Shown here: in pieces, positions 1 to 6,520 of the stretch
Layout of the letters: each line of letters opens with the position of its first letter
Numbering within the stretch: position 1 is the first letter of the stretch
Virus record (IMG/VR): IMGVR_UViG_3300015262_000020
Coordinates: 1-36,286 of that record
Direction: 5' to 3' (one strand)
Length of the DNA: 36,286 bases
Origin: a virus
Made by a program: the position numbers and the translations under genes
Notes under the pieces: model-generated
What the model was told of the DNA's origin: nothing
The model's input: only the letters and a program-made list of their open reading frames with translations
Databases searched by the model: none

Positions 1-3
1 GAC

Positions 4-32
4 TTGCAAGAAACCGGCCACCTAGGTAAACT
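4..32 (+). promoter_or_regulatory. Promoter of the host tRNA-fMet gene
   Basis: A -35 box TTGCAA (4-9) is followed by a 17-base spacer and a -10 box TAAACT (27-32). Transcription would begin near 39, about seven bases before the mature tRNA 5' end. The -10 end and the following leader (32-45) are repeated at the right end of the prophage (36101-36114). Predicted from sequence only. Confidence 0.55.
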
Positions 33-45
33 CTTCGGACTCTGA

Positions 46-122
46 TGCGGGGTGGAGCAGTCTGGCAGCTCGTCGGGCTCATAACCCGAAGGTCGCAGGT
101 TCGAATCCTGCCCCCGCTACCA
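46..122 (+). tRNA. Initiator tRNA-Met (CAT), prophage attachment site
   Basis: This is a complete 77-nt cloverleaf with the CCA encoded at 120-122. The anticodon CAT is at 80-82, preceded by the stack of G:C pairs (GGG/CCC) typical of initiators. The 1:72 position is a T/T mismatch, in keeping with the unpaired first position of bacterial initiator tRNAs. The T arm reads GCAGG-TTCGAAT-CCTGC. The 3' part is shared with the right prophage end, so integration leaves the tRNA intact. The integrase gene is convergent and its last codons and stop lie inside the tRNA; the TGA overlaps the anticodon. Confidence 0.97.
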
Positions 123-1626
123 GCTTTATCTGCGATTCTGATGACGGCGCAATCTCGGCAACGAGGGCGCCGTTTTCGTTTTTGACGACGATGGATTGGC
201 CGACGAGTTCGCGTAGCGCATCGCGCGCTGCGGATATGTCGCGCACGTCGGCCAGGCGGGCGACGACACTGCGCCAGCGCTCGCGGGCGCGGGGGATCAT
301 CTGAGATGGTTGGAACGCCTTGATCGCGTCGAGTTCGGCGCGAGCGGTTTCGACGGTGCGCTCGGCGGCAACCAGCTCGGCCTTGGTGCTGGCGGTGATG
401 ATGCCGGCGCGCAGGGCGGCCATGATGTTCTGCTGCACGCGCTCGGCGTCGGCCAGTTTGCGCTTGGCGGCATCGGTGTCTGGTGCGGCTTTCTTGAGGG
501 CGGCCATCGCGGCGCGCTGGTAGCGCTGGAACGCTTCCTCGCTGAGCAGATCGTTGCGCACGCCGGCGATCAAAGCCTTTTCCACCGGCTCGCGCGCCAC
601 GCGCAGGCGTGAGCTGCAGGCGGCGTCGCCGCGATCCTTGTGAGTGGCGCAGCCATAACGGTAGCGATCGACGATGACGAGTGGGCCGCCGCACTCGGCG
701 CAACGCAGGATGCCGCTGAGCAGGTGGCGTGGCGGGCGGCCGGGGCCGCCCTTGCGGTCGCCGGTGCGCTTGGGCGCGGCGCCGCGTATGCGCGCCTGCA
801 CGGCGTCCCATGTTGCTTGATCGACGATGGCCAGCTCGGGCTGATCGGTGATGATCCACTCGGCCTCGGGGCGTTCCTTGCGTATGCGGCGGCCGGTGTC
901 GGGGTGCTTGACCCAGTGGCTGCGGTTCCACACCTGGCGGCCGACGTAGATCGGGTTGGCGAGAATGCCGATGCCGCGGCGCACGTCGCCATAGACGGCT
1001 GTGAGGTACCACTGGCCGCCGCGTGCGGATGGCACGCCTTCGGTGTTGAGCGCGGAGACGATGGCGCGCGGACTGCGGCCGGCGGCGTACTCGGCATAGA
1101 TGCGGCGCACGACGGTGGCCTGGGCTTCGTCGACGGCGCGCTGCCCGACCTCGGTGACGCGGTAGCCGTAGGGCAGGCCGCCGGCACTGGCGCCGGCGAG
1201 TGCGCGCCCGGTGAGGCCGCGGTGGGTCTTGTCGGCGAGGTCGTCCAGGTACAGCTCGGACATGAGTCCGCGCAGGCCTACGTCGGCCTTGTGCGACTTG
1301 CGCGCGGTGTCTACGCCGTCGCTGACGCCGACCAGGCGCAGGCCGGCGAACTTGAGCCGGCGCACGGTGATGGCACACTCGGCGCTGTCGCGGCTGAGGC
1401 GGCTGAGGTCGTCGACCAGCAGCACGTCGTAGCTGGCCAGCTCGGCCAGCAGCTTCAGGTAGCCGGGGCGGTCGTTGCGCGCGCCGCTGGTGGCGGCGTC
1501 GGTGTAGACCACGGGCGCATCCCAGCCCTGGCGCTGGCAATAGGCGCGGCAGTTGCGCAGCTGGTCGTCGAGGCTGGCCTCGCGCTGGCTGTCGCTGCTG
1601 TAGCGGGCGTAGGCGGCAATGCGCAT
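79..1626 (-). CDS. int: Large serine integrase
   Basis: This is a 515-aa site-specific recombinase catalysing phage integration and, with a directionality factor, excision. The N-terminal resolvase domain (about 1-145) starts with the Y-x-R-x-S motif, placing the catalytic serine at residue 10. It also has the VDDLSRLSRD strand-helix of resolvases. A Recombinase domain (about 155-290) follows, then a zinc ribbon (CAEC ... C...C, about 310-345), a coiled coil (about 365-445) and a short tail. It is the last gene of the leftward operon, 9 bases after its neighbour, so it should be controlled by the PL module. The final nine residues (GFEPATFGL) are encoded by the host tRNA, so the tail differs between prophage and circle. 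Serine integrases at tRNA genes are less usual than tyrosine ones. No clear Shine-Dalgarno precedes the ATG. Confidence 0.95.
   Translation of the reverse strand: MRIAAYARYSSDSQREASLDDQLRNCRAYCQRQGWDAPVVYTDAATSGARNDRPGYLKLLAELASYDVLLVDDLSRLSRDSAECAITVRRLKFAGLRLVGVSDGVDTARKSHKADVGLRGLMSELYLDDLADKTHRGLTGRALAGASAGGLPYGYRVTEVGQRAVDEAQATVVRRIYAEYAAGRSPRAIVSALNTEGVPSARGGQWYLTAVYGDVRRGIGILANPIYVGRQVWNRSHWVKHPDTGRRIRKERPEAEWIITDQPELAIVDQATWDAVQARIRGAAPKRTGDRKGGPGRPPRHLLSGILRCAECGGPLVIVDRYRYGCATHKDRGDAACSSRLRVAREPVEKALIAGVRNDLLSEEAFQRYQRAAMAALKKAAPDTDAAKRKLADAERVQQNIMAALRAGIITASTKAELVAAERTVETARAELDAIKAFQPSQMIPRARERWRSVVARLADVRDISAARDALRELVGQSIVVKNENGALVAEIAPSSESQIKLVAGAGFEPATFGL
102..123 (+). repeat. 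attL: attL: tRNA 3'-end repeat
   Basis: The 22 bases here match 36156-36177 at 20 positions, and the last 14 (110-123, GCCCCCGCTACCAG) match exactly. Everything downstream of 123 differs from the sequence downstream of the right copy. This is what an attachment core at a tRNA 3' end looks like. Joining the left tRNA body to the sequence after 36177 restores a tRNA followed by a terminator, which supports a crossover within the 14-bp segment. Confidence 0.8.
144..184 (+). terminator. Terminator for tRNA-fMet, embedded antisense in int
   Basis: Stem ACGGCGC (144-150) pairs with GCGCCGT (167-173). Inside it a second stem, CTCG/CGAG (154-157/162-165), closes a GCAA tetraloop. It is followed by TTTCGTTTTT (174-183). 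This is a good rho-independent terminator on the plus strand, lying within the 3' coding part of int on the opposite strand. It stands 22 bases after the tRNA, where the native terminator was displaced by integration. Confidence 0.75.
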
Positions 1627-1635
1627 CGGGAAAGA

Positions 1636-1797
1636 CTATGCCGCCTTGTCAGATTGCAGCAATGGGGCGTGATTTGGACGCTCGGCGGTGGAAGCCAGGC
1701 GCAGCGCGGCCTGCTCGCGCAGATAATCCTCCACATCGCGCGCGGCGAGGGCGTCGATCAGGCGCAGGTGGGTGGGGGTGAGGTTGCCGTCAGCCAT
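1636..1797 (-). CDS. Small protein of unknown function (53 aa)
   Basis: A 53-residue helical, charged protein (begins MADGNLTPTHLRLIDALAARD). Its ATG overlaps the stop of the upstream ASCH-like gene by eight bases, implying translational coupling, and int starts 9 bases downstream. I recognise no family. Being the gene directly next to a serine integrase, it is one candidate for a recombination directionality factor, by position only; those proteins share no common signature. Confidence 0.6.
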   Translation of the reverse strand: MADGNLTPTHLRLIDALAARDVEDYLREQAALRLASTAERPNHAPLLQSDKAA

Positions 1798-2488
1798 GGG
1801 TCTGCTCCACGCGCTTGAATTCGATCACCCATACCCACGGGTTGGCGTTCCACGAGTCGATACCGTTGATGCTCACCCAGAGAGCAGCCCACAGGGCGTG
1901 CAGAAGCATGTCTGTATCGCGCATGGCGGTTCGCCAGTCGTGGCCAAGGAAGTGGGCTGGGCCATACTTCGTGCTGATGTCGAGCAGGATGTTGCCGGTC
2001 GCGGCATCGACCGGGATGCGTACCCCTTCGGCCAGAATATCGGCGCTGGTGATGCTCTGGAGCCGCTCCACCCGCACGTTGATCACTTCAAGCGTGATGC
2101 GGCTGTGGCGGCGCCGCATGAACAACGGGCTGGTCCAAGGGCCGCGCCATTGGTGGTCATGATCACCGAGGTTATTGGAGCTGTCGGCGCGATAGTGCAC
2201 CCAGCATTGCCCGCTGCCAGGCGGCCCGGGTACTTCGCCGATTGCGTAAAAGGTTTCCTTGACCCATAGCCGGTCGCCTGGCTGGCCGTAGGGGCAGCTC
2301 GCGAGAAAATCAGGCTCAAGCCGTATGTGTCCGCCAACCGCGCCACTGACGTTCCAGTAGCGCATGCCGTCGTCGGCGACATTCGCGATGTAGGGCTGCG
2401 GCTTCACCACCCGCCGCGTCACAGTCTTGTGGCCTTCGAGGCCTGCGCGAACCATGGGTGCGGAGAAAAGGATGGGGCGCTCTTTCAT
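1790..2488 (-). CDS. ASCH-like phage protein
   Basis: A 232-aa protein opening with a motif (I-L-F-x(3)-M-V-x-A-x-L-E-G-x-K-T-x-T-R-R-V) typical of ASCH/PUA-fold phage proteins. It also has the PYGQPGDRLWVKETF block seen in that family. ASCH domains are predicted RNA- or nucleotide-binding modules; one branch hydrolyses N4-acetylcytidine, but nothing here proves an activity. The ATG overlaps the stop of the methyltransferase-like gene by four bases (ATGA). Family assignment is from memory of the motif pattern. Confidence 0.65.
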   Translation of the reverse strand: MKERPILFSAPMVRAGLEGHKTVTRRVVKPQPYIANVADDGMRYWNVSGAVGGHIRLEPDFLASCPYGQPGDRLWVKETFYAIGEVPGPPGSGQCWVHYRADSSNNLGDHDHQWRGPWTSPLFMRRRHSRITLEVINVRVERLQSITSADILAEGVRIPVDAATGNILLDISTKYGPAHFLGHDWRTAMRDTDMLLHALWAALWVSINGIDSWNANPWVWVIEFKRVEQTHG

Positions 2489-3162
2489 GCTGCGATCCGT
2501 TCCGGCAGTTGCACCGGGTCGAGGTTGGCGCGGGCCAATGCGCAGAGTGGCGGTGGGCTGACGCTGTTGCCGACCATGCGGACGCTGGCGCTGATGGACA
2601 GTTTGCGGCCGTCGGCGGTGGTGTCGATGATGTAGTCGGCTGGGAAGCCTTGGGCGCGGAACAGTTCCTCGCGGCGCAGCATGCGCAGGCCGATGTCCAC
2701 GATGACGTAGGGCGTGCCATGCACGAGCACGGTGACCAGCGCTAGGCGGTCGCGGGTGGTGATGGTGTCCAGCGGCTCGCGCAGGTCCAGCGCCTGGCCG
2801 TTGCCGTAGTAGTTCACCAGGAACGCGGCCACGCGCAGCGCGCCGGCTTCGTGTTCCGGCGACAGCGTGCATTCGACTACCGCGTGATGCTCGCCGCCGG
2901 CACTGATGGTATGCAGCGGGTCCGCCACGTCGGCGGCGCTGCTGGTGCCGCGGAGTTTGGCGAGGTGTGCGGTAGCCAGCCGCGACTGGCTGCCGGTGCC
3001 GGTGATCGTCGGGACCGGTTTGCGCAGGTCGTGGCCGTCGCCGTTGTAGTAGCCGCCGTTGGCTTGTTCGAGGAATGCGGTGATCACGCCCATGGCATGG
3101 GCGGCGGTCTTGGCCAGCAATGCCAGCCGGCGCTGGATCTGTTCGGGTGTATGGGCGGTCAT
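2485..3162 (-). CDS. C5-cytosine methyltransferase, C-terminal half only
   Basis: 225 aa. The C-terminal third has LRMLRREELFRAQGFP and VRMVGNSVSPP, matching conserved motifs IX and X of C5-cytosine DNA methyltransferases. Upstream are three related units (KPVPTITG, DPLHTISAGG, EPLDTITTRD), resembling the variable region of long phage-type enzymes. The N-terminal SAM-binding motif and the catalytic PCQ loop are absent. The upstream sequence is occupied by another gene in a different frame, with a four-base ATGA overlap at 3159-3162. The start at 3162 is therefore preferred over the longer open frame. It may be a decayed enzyme, one half of a split enzyme, or a DNA-recognition protein. Confidence 0.75.
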   Translation of the reverse strand: MTAHTPEQIQRRLALLAKTAAHAMGVITAFLEQANGGYYNGDGHDLRKPVPTITGTGSQSRLATAHLAKLRGTSSAADVADPLHTISAGGEHHAVVECTLSPEHEAGALRVAAFLVNYYGNGQALDLREPLDTITTRDRLALVTVLVHGTPYVIVDIGLRMLRREELFRAQGFPADYIIDTTADGRKLSISASVRMVGNSVSPPPLCALARANLDPVQLPERIAA

Positions 3163-3356
3163 CGGGCACGCTGCTTTTGGGTGAGTGCGGCCAGGCGGTC
3201 GCGGCACGGCACGCAGATGCGGCGACCACGCCAGCGGACCTGTTCGGCCTTGGTGTAGTGGGCGCCGCTTTGGCAGAACCATTCGCCGGTAGCGCGCTGC
3301 AGGGCCGCAGATTGACGGCGCGACTCAAGGGTGGTGGCGTTGGGTGGCTTGCTCAT
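3159..3356 (-). CDS. Small Cys-rich protein, possible zinc ribbon (65 aa)
   Basis: A 65-aa basic protein with one Cys and a nearby His (FCQSGAHY), then CVPC about 20 residues later. Together these could make a single zinc site. It has four-base ATGA overlaps with both neighbours, inside the PL operon. No family recognised; the metal site is inferred. Confidence 0.6.
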   Translation of the reverse strand: MSKPPNATTLESRRQSAALQRATGEWFCQSGAHYTKAEQVRWRGRRICVPCRDRLAALTQKQRAR

Positions 3357-3640
3357 GCGCCGGCCTTGCGGGTGGCGATGACGGGCGGGGCGCAGCCGCC
3401 CGCGTCGATGCTTTCCAGTTCGCGGTTGAGCACGCCGAGGAAGTCGCGCTCGGCTTGCTCGTAGTGCTCGCGGGCGGTCGGTACGGGCAACAGTTCGTCG
3501 ATCTGGTCGCGCAGGCTGCGGAGTCCGGCGTCGTCGGTGAACTCGTAGCCAGCGCCGATGAAGACGCCGATGCGGCCGTCGGGCAGGCGCGTTACCTGCG
3601 GCTTGCCGGGGCGGCTGGCGAACGGTGCGGGTGTGCTCAT
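3353..3640 (-). CDS. Hypothetical protein (95 aa)
   Basis: A 95-aa protein with an N-terminal beta-like segment (GRIGVFIGAGYEF) and a charged helical part (about 40-80). Start ATG at 3640 and stop at 3353 both sit in ATGA overlaps with neighbours, supporting the limits chosen. Function unknown. Confidence 0.6.
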   Translation of the reverse strand: MSTPAPFASRPGKPQVTRLPDGRIGVFIGAGYEFTDDAGLRSLRDQIDELLPVPTAREHYEQAERDFLGVLNRELESIDAGGCAPPVIATRKAGA

Positions 3641-3969
3641 GCTGACATGGCCTCCATCTGTGCTTCGCGCATGTGACGGCTGGCCTGCGCGGTGCGCGCT
3701 TCCTGCAGGTCGTTGACGATGTCGCCGGTGGTGAGCGGGAACGGTGCGGCCTTGGGCTTGCCGTAGAGCCGCACGACCTGCTCGGGGAAGTGGCGCCGCA
3801 CGGCGGTGGCGCGCGGGTGGTGGGTGAGCGCCAGGTACACGCAACCGTCGTCATCGACCCAACACAGGTACCGCTGGCCATCGGCCGCCAGGCGCAGGCG
3901 GTAGCACGCGCTGACGGCAAGGATCTGCAGGTTGCCGGCGATGTGGCCGATGGGGCGGAGGGGTGACAT
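3637..3969 (-). CDS. Hypothetical protein (110 aa)
   Basis: A 110-aa soluble protein with a central block including LCWVDDDGCVYLALTHHPRA and an acidic or charged C-terminal helix. The start at 3969 is chosen because it leaves a 17-base gap after the DUF1566 gene; the open frame continues upstream into that gene. The stop overlaps the next start by four bases. No family recognised. Confidence 0.6.
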   Translation of the reverse strand: MSPLRPIGHIAGNLQILAVSACYRLRLAADGQRYLCWVDDDGCVYLALTHHPRATAVRRHFPEQVVRLYGKPKAAPFPLTTGDIVNDLQEARTAQASRHMREAQMEAMSA

Positions 3970-3986
3970 GACTGCCAAAAGGCCGA

Positions 3987-4427
3987 TTACTGACCGGACG
4001 CCGCCGACGACACCGACCGCACCGCCCGCACCCGCCCGTCGTAGTGCTGGTGGCTGTAGAAGGCGTAGCCGTCGTTGAAGAGGACGCGCCACGCGTAGAC
4101 CGAGGGGGGCGACGCATGGACGGTGCTGGACCAGTACCAGCCGCCCTTGCACGTGGGAAAGGCGTCGGTATCAATGGCCGGCGAAGTGCGGCTGTGGTCG
4201 GCGATGGTGAAGAGTTCCTGCAGTGTCGGCAGGCGCCAATCGGTGAAGCCGGCGAACGCGTTGGCGTTGAGGTCGGCGACCAGGGCCGGCGCATTGCGGA
4301 ACGTGACGGTGCCGACGTCCTTGGCCGTCCACATCAGGCCGTGGCGCTGGTCGATGACGGCGGCGTGGTTTTTCGCATTGGCGCGGGCGGGCTTGCCGCT
4401 GGCGGCGATCTTGACGAAAGAGGTCAT
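3987..4427 (-). CDS. DUF1566 (Lcl C-terminal-like) domain protein
   Basis: 146 aa. It has the ordered hallmarks of DUF1566: D-x-x-x-G-L-M-W near residue 30, WRLPTLQEL (about 64-72), WYWSST (about 97-102), and a C-terminal A-W-x-V-x-F-x-x-G ... VRAVR. The family is C-type-lectin-like and often mediates surface or ligand binding; some members are targets of diversity-generating retroelements. There is no signal peptide, and it is encoded in an early operon of small cytoplasmic-looking proteins, which is an unexpected place. The start overlaps the upstream gene's stop by four bases. Role unknown. Confidence 0.85.
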   Translation of the reverse strand: MTSFVKIAASGKPARANAKNHAAVIDQRHGLMWTAKDVGTVTFRNAPALVADLNANAFAGFTDWRLPTLQELFTIADHSRTSPAIDTDAFPTCKGGWYWSSTVHASPPSVYAWRVLFNDGYAFYSHQHYDGRVRAVRSVSSAASGQ

Positions 4428-4603
4428 GACGGATCCTGTGCGGTGGTTTCGATGGCGGCGTTGCGGAGCAACGCGGCGGTGGTGTCGTGCAGGCGCGCGA
4501 CATAGCGCGGTGATGGCACGTCGGGTTCGGTGAAACGCGGATCGCCGCGCAGCTCGGCGAGCAAGGCCGTGCTGCCGTCGATATCAGGCATCCAGCTGGT
4601 CAT
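4424..4603 (-). CDS. Hypothetical protein (59 aa)
   Basis: A 59-aa protein with D/E-rich N-terminal half and a helical C-terminal half (RYVARLHDTTAALLRNAAIE). It is joined by ATGA overlaps to the membrane-protein gene upstream and the DUF1566 gene downstream. No family recognised. Confidence 0.55.
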   Translation of the reverse strand: MTSWMPDIDGSTALLAELRGDPRFTEPDVPSPRYVARLHDTTAALLRNAAIETTAQDPS

Positions 4604-4845
4604 GGCTGCCACCAGCCGAGCAGTTGGGCGAGGTAACTCAGGTCGGCGGCGCCGACGATGGCGGCGGCGAAAATCCACAGCAGGCGGCCGTCGTGGATGC
4701 GCCACAGACGGGTGGCGAGGCGTTCCAGCCAGGTGGGCTTGGCCGGAATGATCTGCACCAGGCGCAGATGGTTGGAGCGGTGGCGCGGCCAGCGTTGCTG
4801 GGCGCGCTGCAAGGCGGTGCGCTGGCGGAAGGTGTGGACACTCAT
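4600..4845 (-). CDS. Small single-span membrane protein (81 aa)
   Basis: The first 50 residues are strongly basic. They are followed by a hydrophobic segment (LLWIFAAAIVGAADLSYLAQLLGWW, about 55-79) that could be one membrane span, giving a basic cytoplasmic N-terminus and a very short outside tail. It is coupled to both neighbours by four-base overlaps. A role in exclusion or host takeover would be guesswork. Confidence 0.6.
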   Translation of the reverse strand: MSVHTFRQRTALQRAQQRWPRHRSNHLRLVQIIPAKPTWLERLATRLWRIHDGRLLWIFAAAIVGAADLSYLAQLLGWWQP

Positions 4846-5087
4846 GCGGCACCGCCTACGCGATCGATGGCGGCAATGGCTCGCTTGACGCGGGGATTGT
4901 CGGCGCTATACATCCCGAGTTGTCGATGCGCCGCTTCGAGCATGCGCAGCGTGTCGCGTTGAGTCGCGGCCAGTTCGGTCACGGCATCAGCCGATGCGCG
5001 CAGATCGGCAATAGTCACGGTGCCCATACCTGCGGCGTCCAGCACGTTTGCCGCATGGTGAATGGTGGTGATCACCGCCCTGCTCAT
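4842..5087 (-). CDS. Hypothetical helical protein (81 aa)
   Basis: An almost entirely helix-forming 81-aa protein with no Cys, rich in Ala and charged residues (for example AVTELAATQRDTLRMLEAAHRQ). It overlaps the neighbouring genes by four bases on each side. No family recognised. Confidence 0.6.
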   Translation of the reverse strand: MSRAVITTIHHAANVLDAAGMGTVTIADLRASADAVTELAATQRDTLRMLEAAHRQLGMYSADNPRVKRAIAAIDRVGGAA

Positions 5088-5278
5088 GCCGCACCGCCTG
5101 GCGTCATCGGCGCCTTCTGCTGTTGCTGGAACGCCCACAACCGCTGGGCGCCCGCGATGGCCTTGTCGCTGTCGGGGTAGAGGTTGACGGTGCGGGTGAG
5201 CACGGCGCCGTTGGCGCCGATGATCAGGCCGCGCCAGCCGCCGGTTTCGTGCTTGGCTTGGGCGATGATGACGGTCAT
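5084..5278 (-). CDS. Hypothetical protein (64 aa)
   Basis: 64 aa with a beta-rich first half (TVIIAQAKHETGGWRGLIIG) and a helical Gln-rich second half ending MTPGGAA. Start ATG 5278 overlaps the upstream stop by four bases. No family recognised. Confidence 0.55.
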   Translation of the reverse strand: MTVIIAQAKHETGGWRGLIIGANGAVLTRTVNLYPDSDKAIAGAQRLWAFQQQQKAPMTPGGAA

Positions 5279-5583
5279 GGTGTGCTGCCCTCGGCGCACG
5301 GCACCGGCAACCCGAGCCAGTCGGCGAGCTGTTCGGTTTCGTGCGAGCTGATGTGGATGTGGGCCACGCTGCTGCCCGGCTGTGTGCCGGTGGCGGTGAG
5401 GGCGTAGCGCACGCGGTCGTCGCTATAGGTGGCGCTGAGCGAAAGCTGCTGGCAGGCGACCGTGGCGATGGTGTCGCCCCCGGTGATGGCGACGATGCTG
5501 ATGCTGTAGCCCACGCCGGCGCGCTCGAGGCGCAGCTCGCGACCGCGCAGCACCGACGGCAGGGATATCTGCTGCGCGTTCAT
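5275..5583 (-). CDS. Hypothetical beta-rich protein (102 aa)
   Basis: 102 aa, predicted mainly beta, ending with SHETEQLADWLGLPVP. The next upstream gene (5580-5897) ends with a similar block (ADAAESIADFAGIALP), and the two have similar length and layout. They may be diverged duplicates. Four-base overlaps at both ends. Function unknown. Confidence 0.55.
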   Translation of the reverse strand: MNAQQISLPSVLRGRELRLERAGVGYSISIVAITGGDTIATVACQQLSLSATYSDDRVRYALTATGTQPGSSVAHIHISSHETEQLADWLGLPVPCAEGSTP

Positions 5584-5897
5584 GCCGCCGCCTGCTGCCG
5601 CGGCAGCGCGATGCCGGCGAAGTCGGCGATGCTCTCCGCGGCGTCGGCGGTAACTTCGAAGCACGCGCGGCGGCAGTTGTCTTCGCTCAGCCACAACACG
5701 TGGAACGGGCTGCCGTCACGCGGTGCGGTCAGCTCGATCGCATCGCCGGTGGCATAGGCCAACTGCACCAGCGGCTGGCCGCGGGTGGCGAGCGCCTGGT
5801 ATAGCGCCACGCTGTAGCGCGACCCGCCTGCAGCGGAATGGATGAGCTGCATGGTGCAGCCGCGTGCGGCGGAGGGCACGGTGATATGCCGATCCAT
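5580..5897 (-). CDS. Hypothetical beta-rich protein (105 aa)
   Basis: 105 aa with alternating beta segments and a C-terminal helix plus IADFAGIALP, resembling the end of its downstream neighbour. The chosen ATG (5897) shares its first base with the last base of the upstream stop (TGATG), a coupling arrangement. The longer open frame upstream overlaps the zinc-ribbon gene and is not used. Confidence 0.55.
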   Translation of the reverse strand: MDRHITVPSAARGCTMQLIHSAAGGSRYSVALYQALATRGQPLVQLAYATGDAIELTAPRDGSPFHVLWLSEDNCRRACFEVTADAAESIADFAGIALPRQQAAA

Positions 5898-6166
5898 CAC
5901 GCCACCTTCCTGCGCCGCACGGCGCGCAGCGGCAGGGCGAGCTGGGCATAGTCCATGCCCCACTCGGCTTCGGCCGCGGTGATGGTGTCGTGCTTGGCGG
6001 TGCGGGCGCCACAGCGGCATTCCAGGCTGTGGCGGTGGCCGGCGGCGATGAACTGCACGGGCTCTTTGCTGCTGCGGCCGCTGCTGCGGATGTGCCGCGG
6101 CTCGGTGCCGCACTGCCGGCAACGCGTGAAGCGGCCGGCGGGGTGGGATACGACGCGTTCGATCAT
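5897..6166 (-). CDS. Zinc-ribbon-like protein (89 aa)
   Basis: 89 aa with two Cys pairs, CRQC (about residues 16-19) and CRC (about 50-52), with His residues between them, consistent with one zinc ribbon. The C-terminus is basic (RAVRRRKVA). It could be a DNA-binding or transcription-modulating early protein; that is inference. Four-base ATGA overlap with the upstream gene. Confidence 0.6.
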   Translation of the reverse strand: MIERVVSHPAGRFTRCRQCGTEPRHIRSSGRSSKEPVQFIAAGHRHSLECRCGARTAKHDTITAAEAEWGMDYAQLALPLRAVRRRKVA

Positions 6167-6375
6167 GATTCGCCCCGTGCCGCCATTTCGCTGCGGTCGG
6201 CGGCTTCGATGAGCGCAGCGCCAACGCGACGAGAAAAGGAAGGCGTGAGGTGCAGGTTATGCACCCACGCTTCCCCGACCTGGCCAAGAACGATCGTTGC
6301 GGCGTCGGCTTTCACATCAACGCAGGTGTCGTCGTTGAGTTGGAACGGTTCGGATACAAAAGCAAGCTTGTTCAT
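6163..6375 (-). CDS. Hypothetical protein, first gene of the PL operon (70 aa)
   Basis: 70 aa, no recognised family. It is preceded by a strong Shine-Dalgarno (AGGGAGAAGG, two bases before ATG). It is the first gene after the PL promoter, whose transcript would start near 6406. All downstream genes to int are coupled by short overlaps or gaps, so this is the ribosome entry point of the operon. Confidence 0.65.
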   Translation of the reverse strand: MNKLAFVSEPFQLNDDTCVDVKADAATIVLGQVGEAWVHNLHLTPSFSRRVGAALIEAADRSEMAARGES

Positions 6376-6405
6376 TGCCTTCTCCCTGCCGTCGGATGAC
6401 GGCGC

Positions 6406-6455
6406 CGGGAGAGATTACGAAAGATCGTAACGCGTTGTCAACGATATTTCGTAAT
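6406..6455 (-). promoter_or_regulatory. PL promoter with two repressor operators
   Basis: On the minus strand a perfect -35 TTGACA (6436-6441) is followed by a 16-base spacer and a -10 CGTAAT (6414-6419). Two 18-bp palindromes of the form ATTACGA-N4-TCGTAAT lie on it, at 6414-6431 (covering the -10) and 6438-6455 (touching the -35). Their centres are 24 bp apart. The same layout, in the opposite orientation, is found at 7688-7729. Repressor binding here would silence the leftward operon including int. Confidence 0.8.
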
Positions 6456-6462
6456 GTTTTTT

Positions 6463-6504
6463 CAAAAAGATGGCCCGCAACCGCCGATTGAGGCCGTGCG
6501 GGCC
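6463..6504 (-). terminator. Terminator of the repressor operon
   Basis: Minus strand: GGCCCGCA (6497-6504 complement) pairs with TGCGGGCC (6472-6479 complement) across a 17-base loop, then the transcript runs into ATCTTTTTG. It separates the repressor/zinc-ribbon transcription unit from the PL operon. A T-run on the plus strand (6516-6522) lies too far from the stem to be convincing in that direction. Confidence 0.65.
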
Positions 6505-6520
6505 ACCTGTATGCCCTTTT

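Noticed and set aside
32-45. The 14-bp leader repeat (with 36101-36114) as the attachment core
   Set aside because: Excision there would leave the host with the degenerate tRNA and the phage with the good one; the 3'-end repeat instead restores tRNA plus native terminator.
640-1818. Long plus-strand frame opposite the integrase
   Set aside because: Shadow frame rich in Ala/Gly/Val; the minus strand carries a complete serine integrase.
3987-4427. A complete diversity-generating retroelement around the DUF1566 gene
   Set aside because: No reverse transcriptase and no second near-copy of the gene's 3' end in the window.
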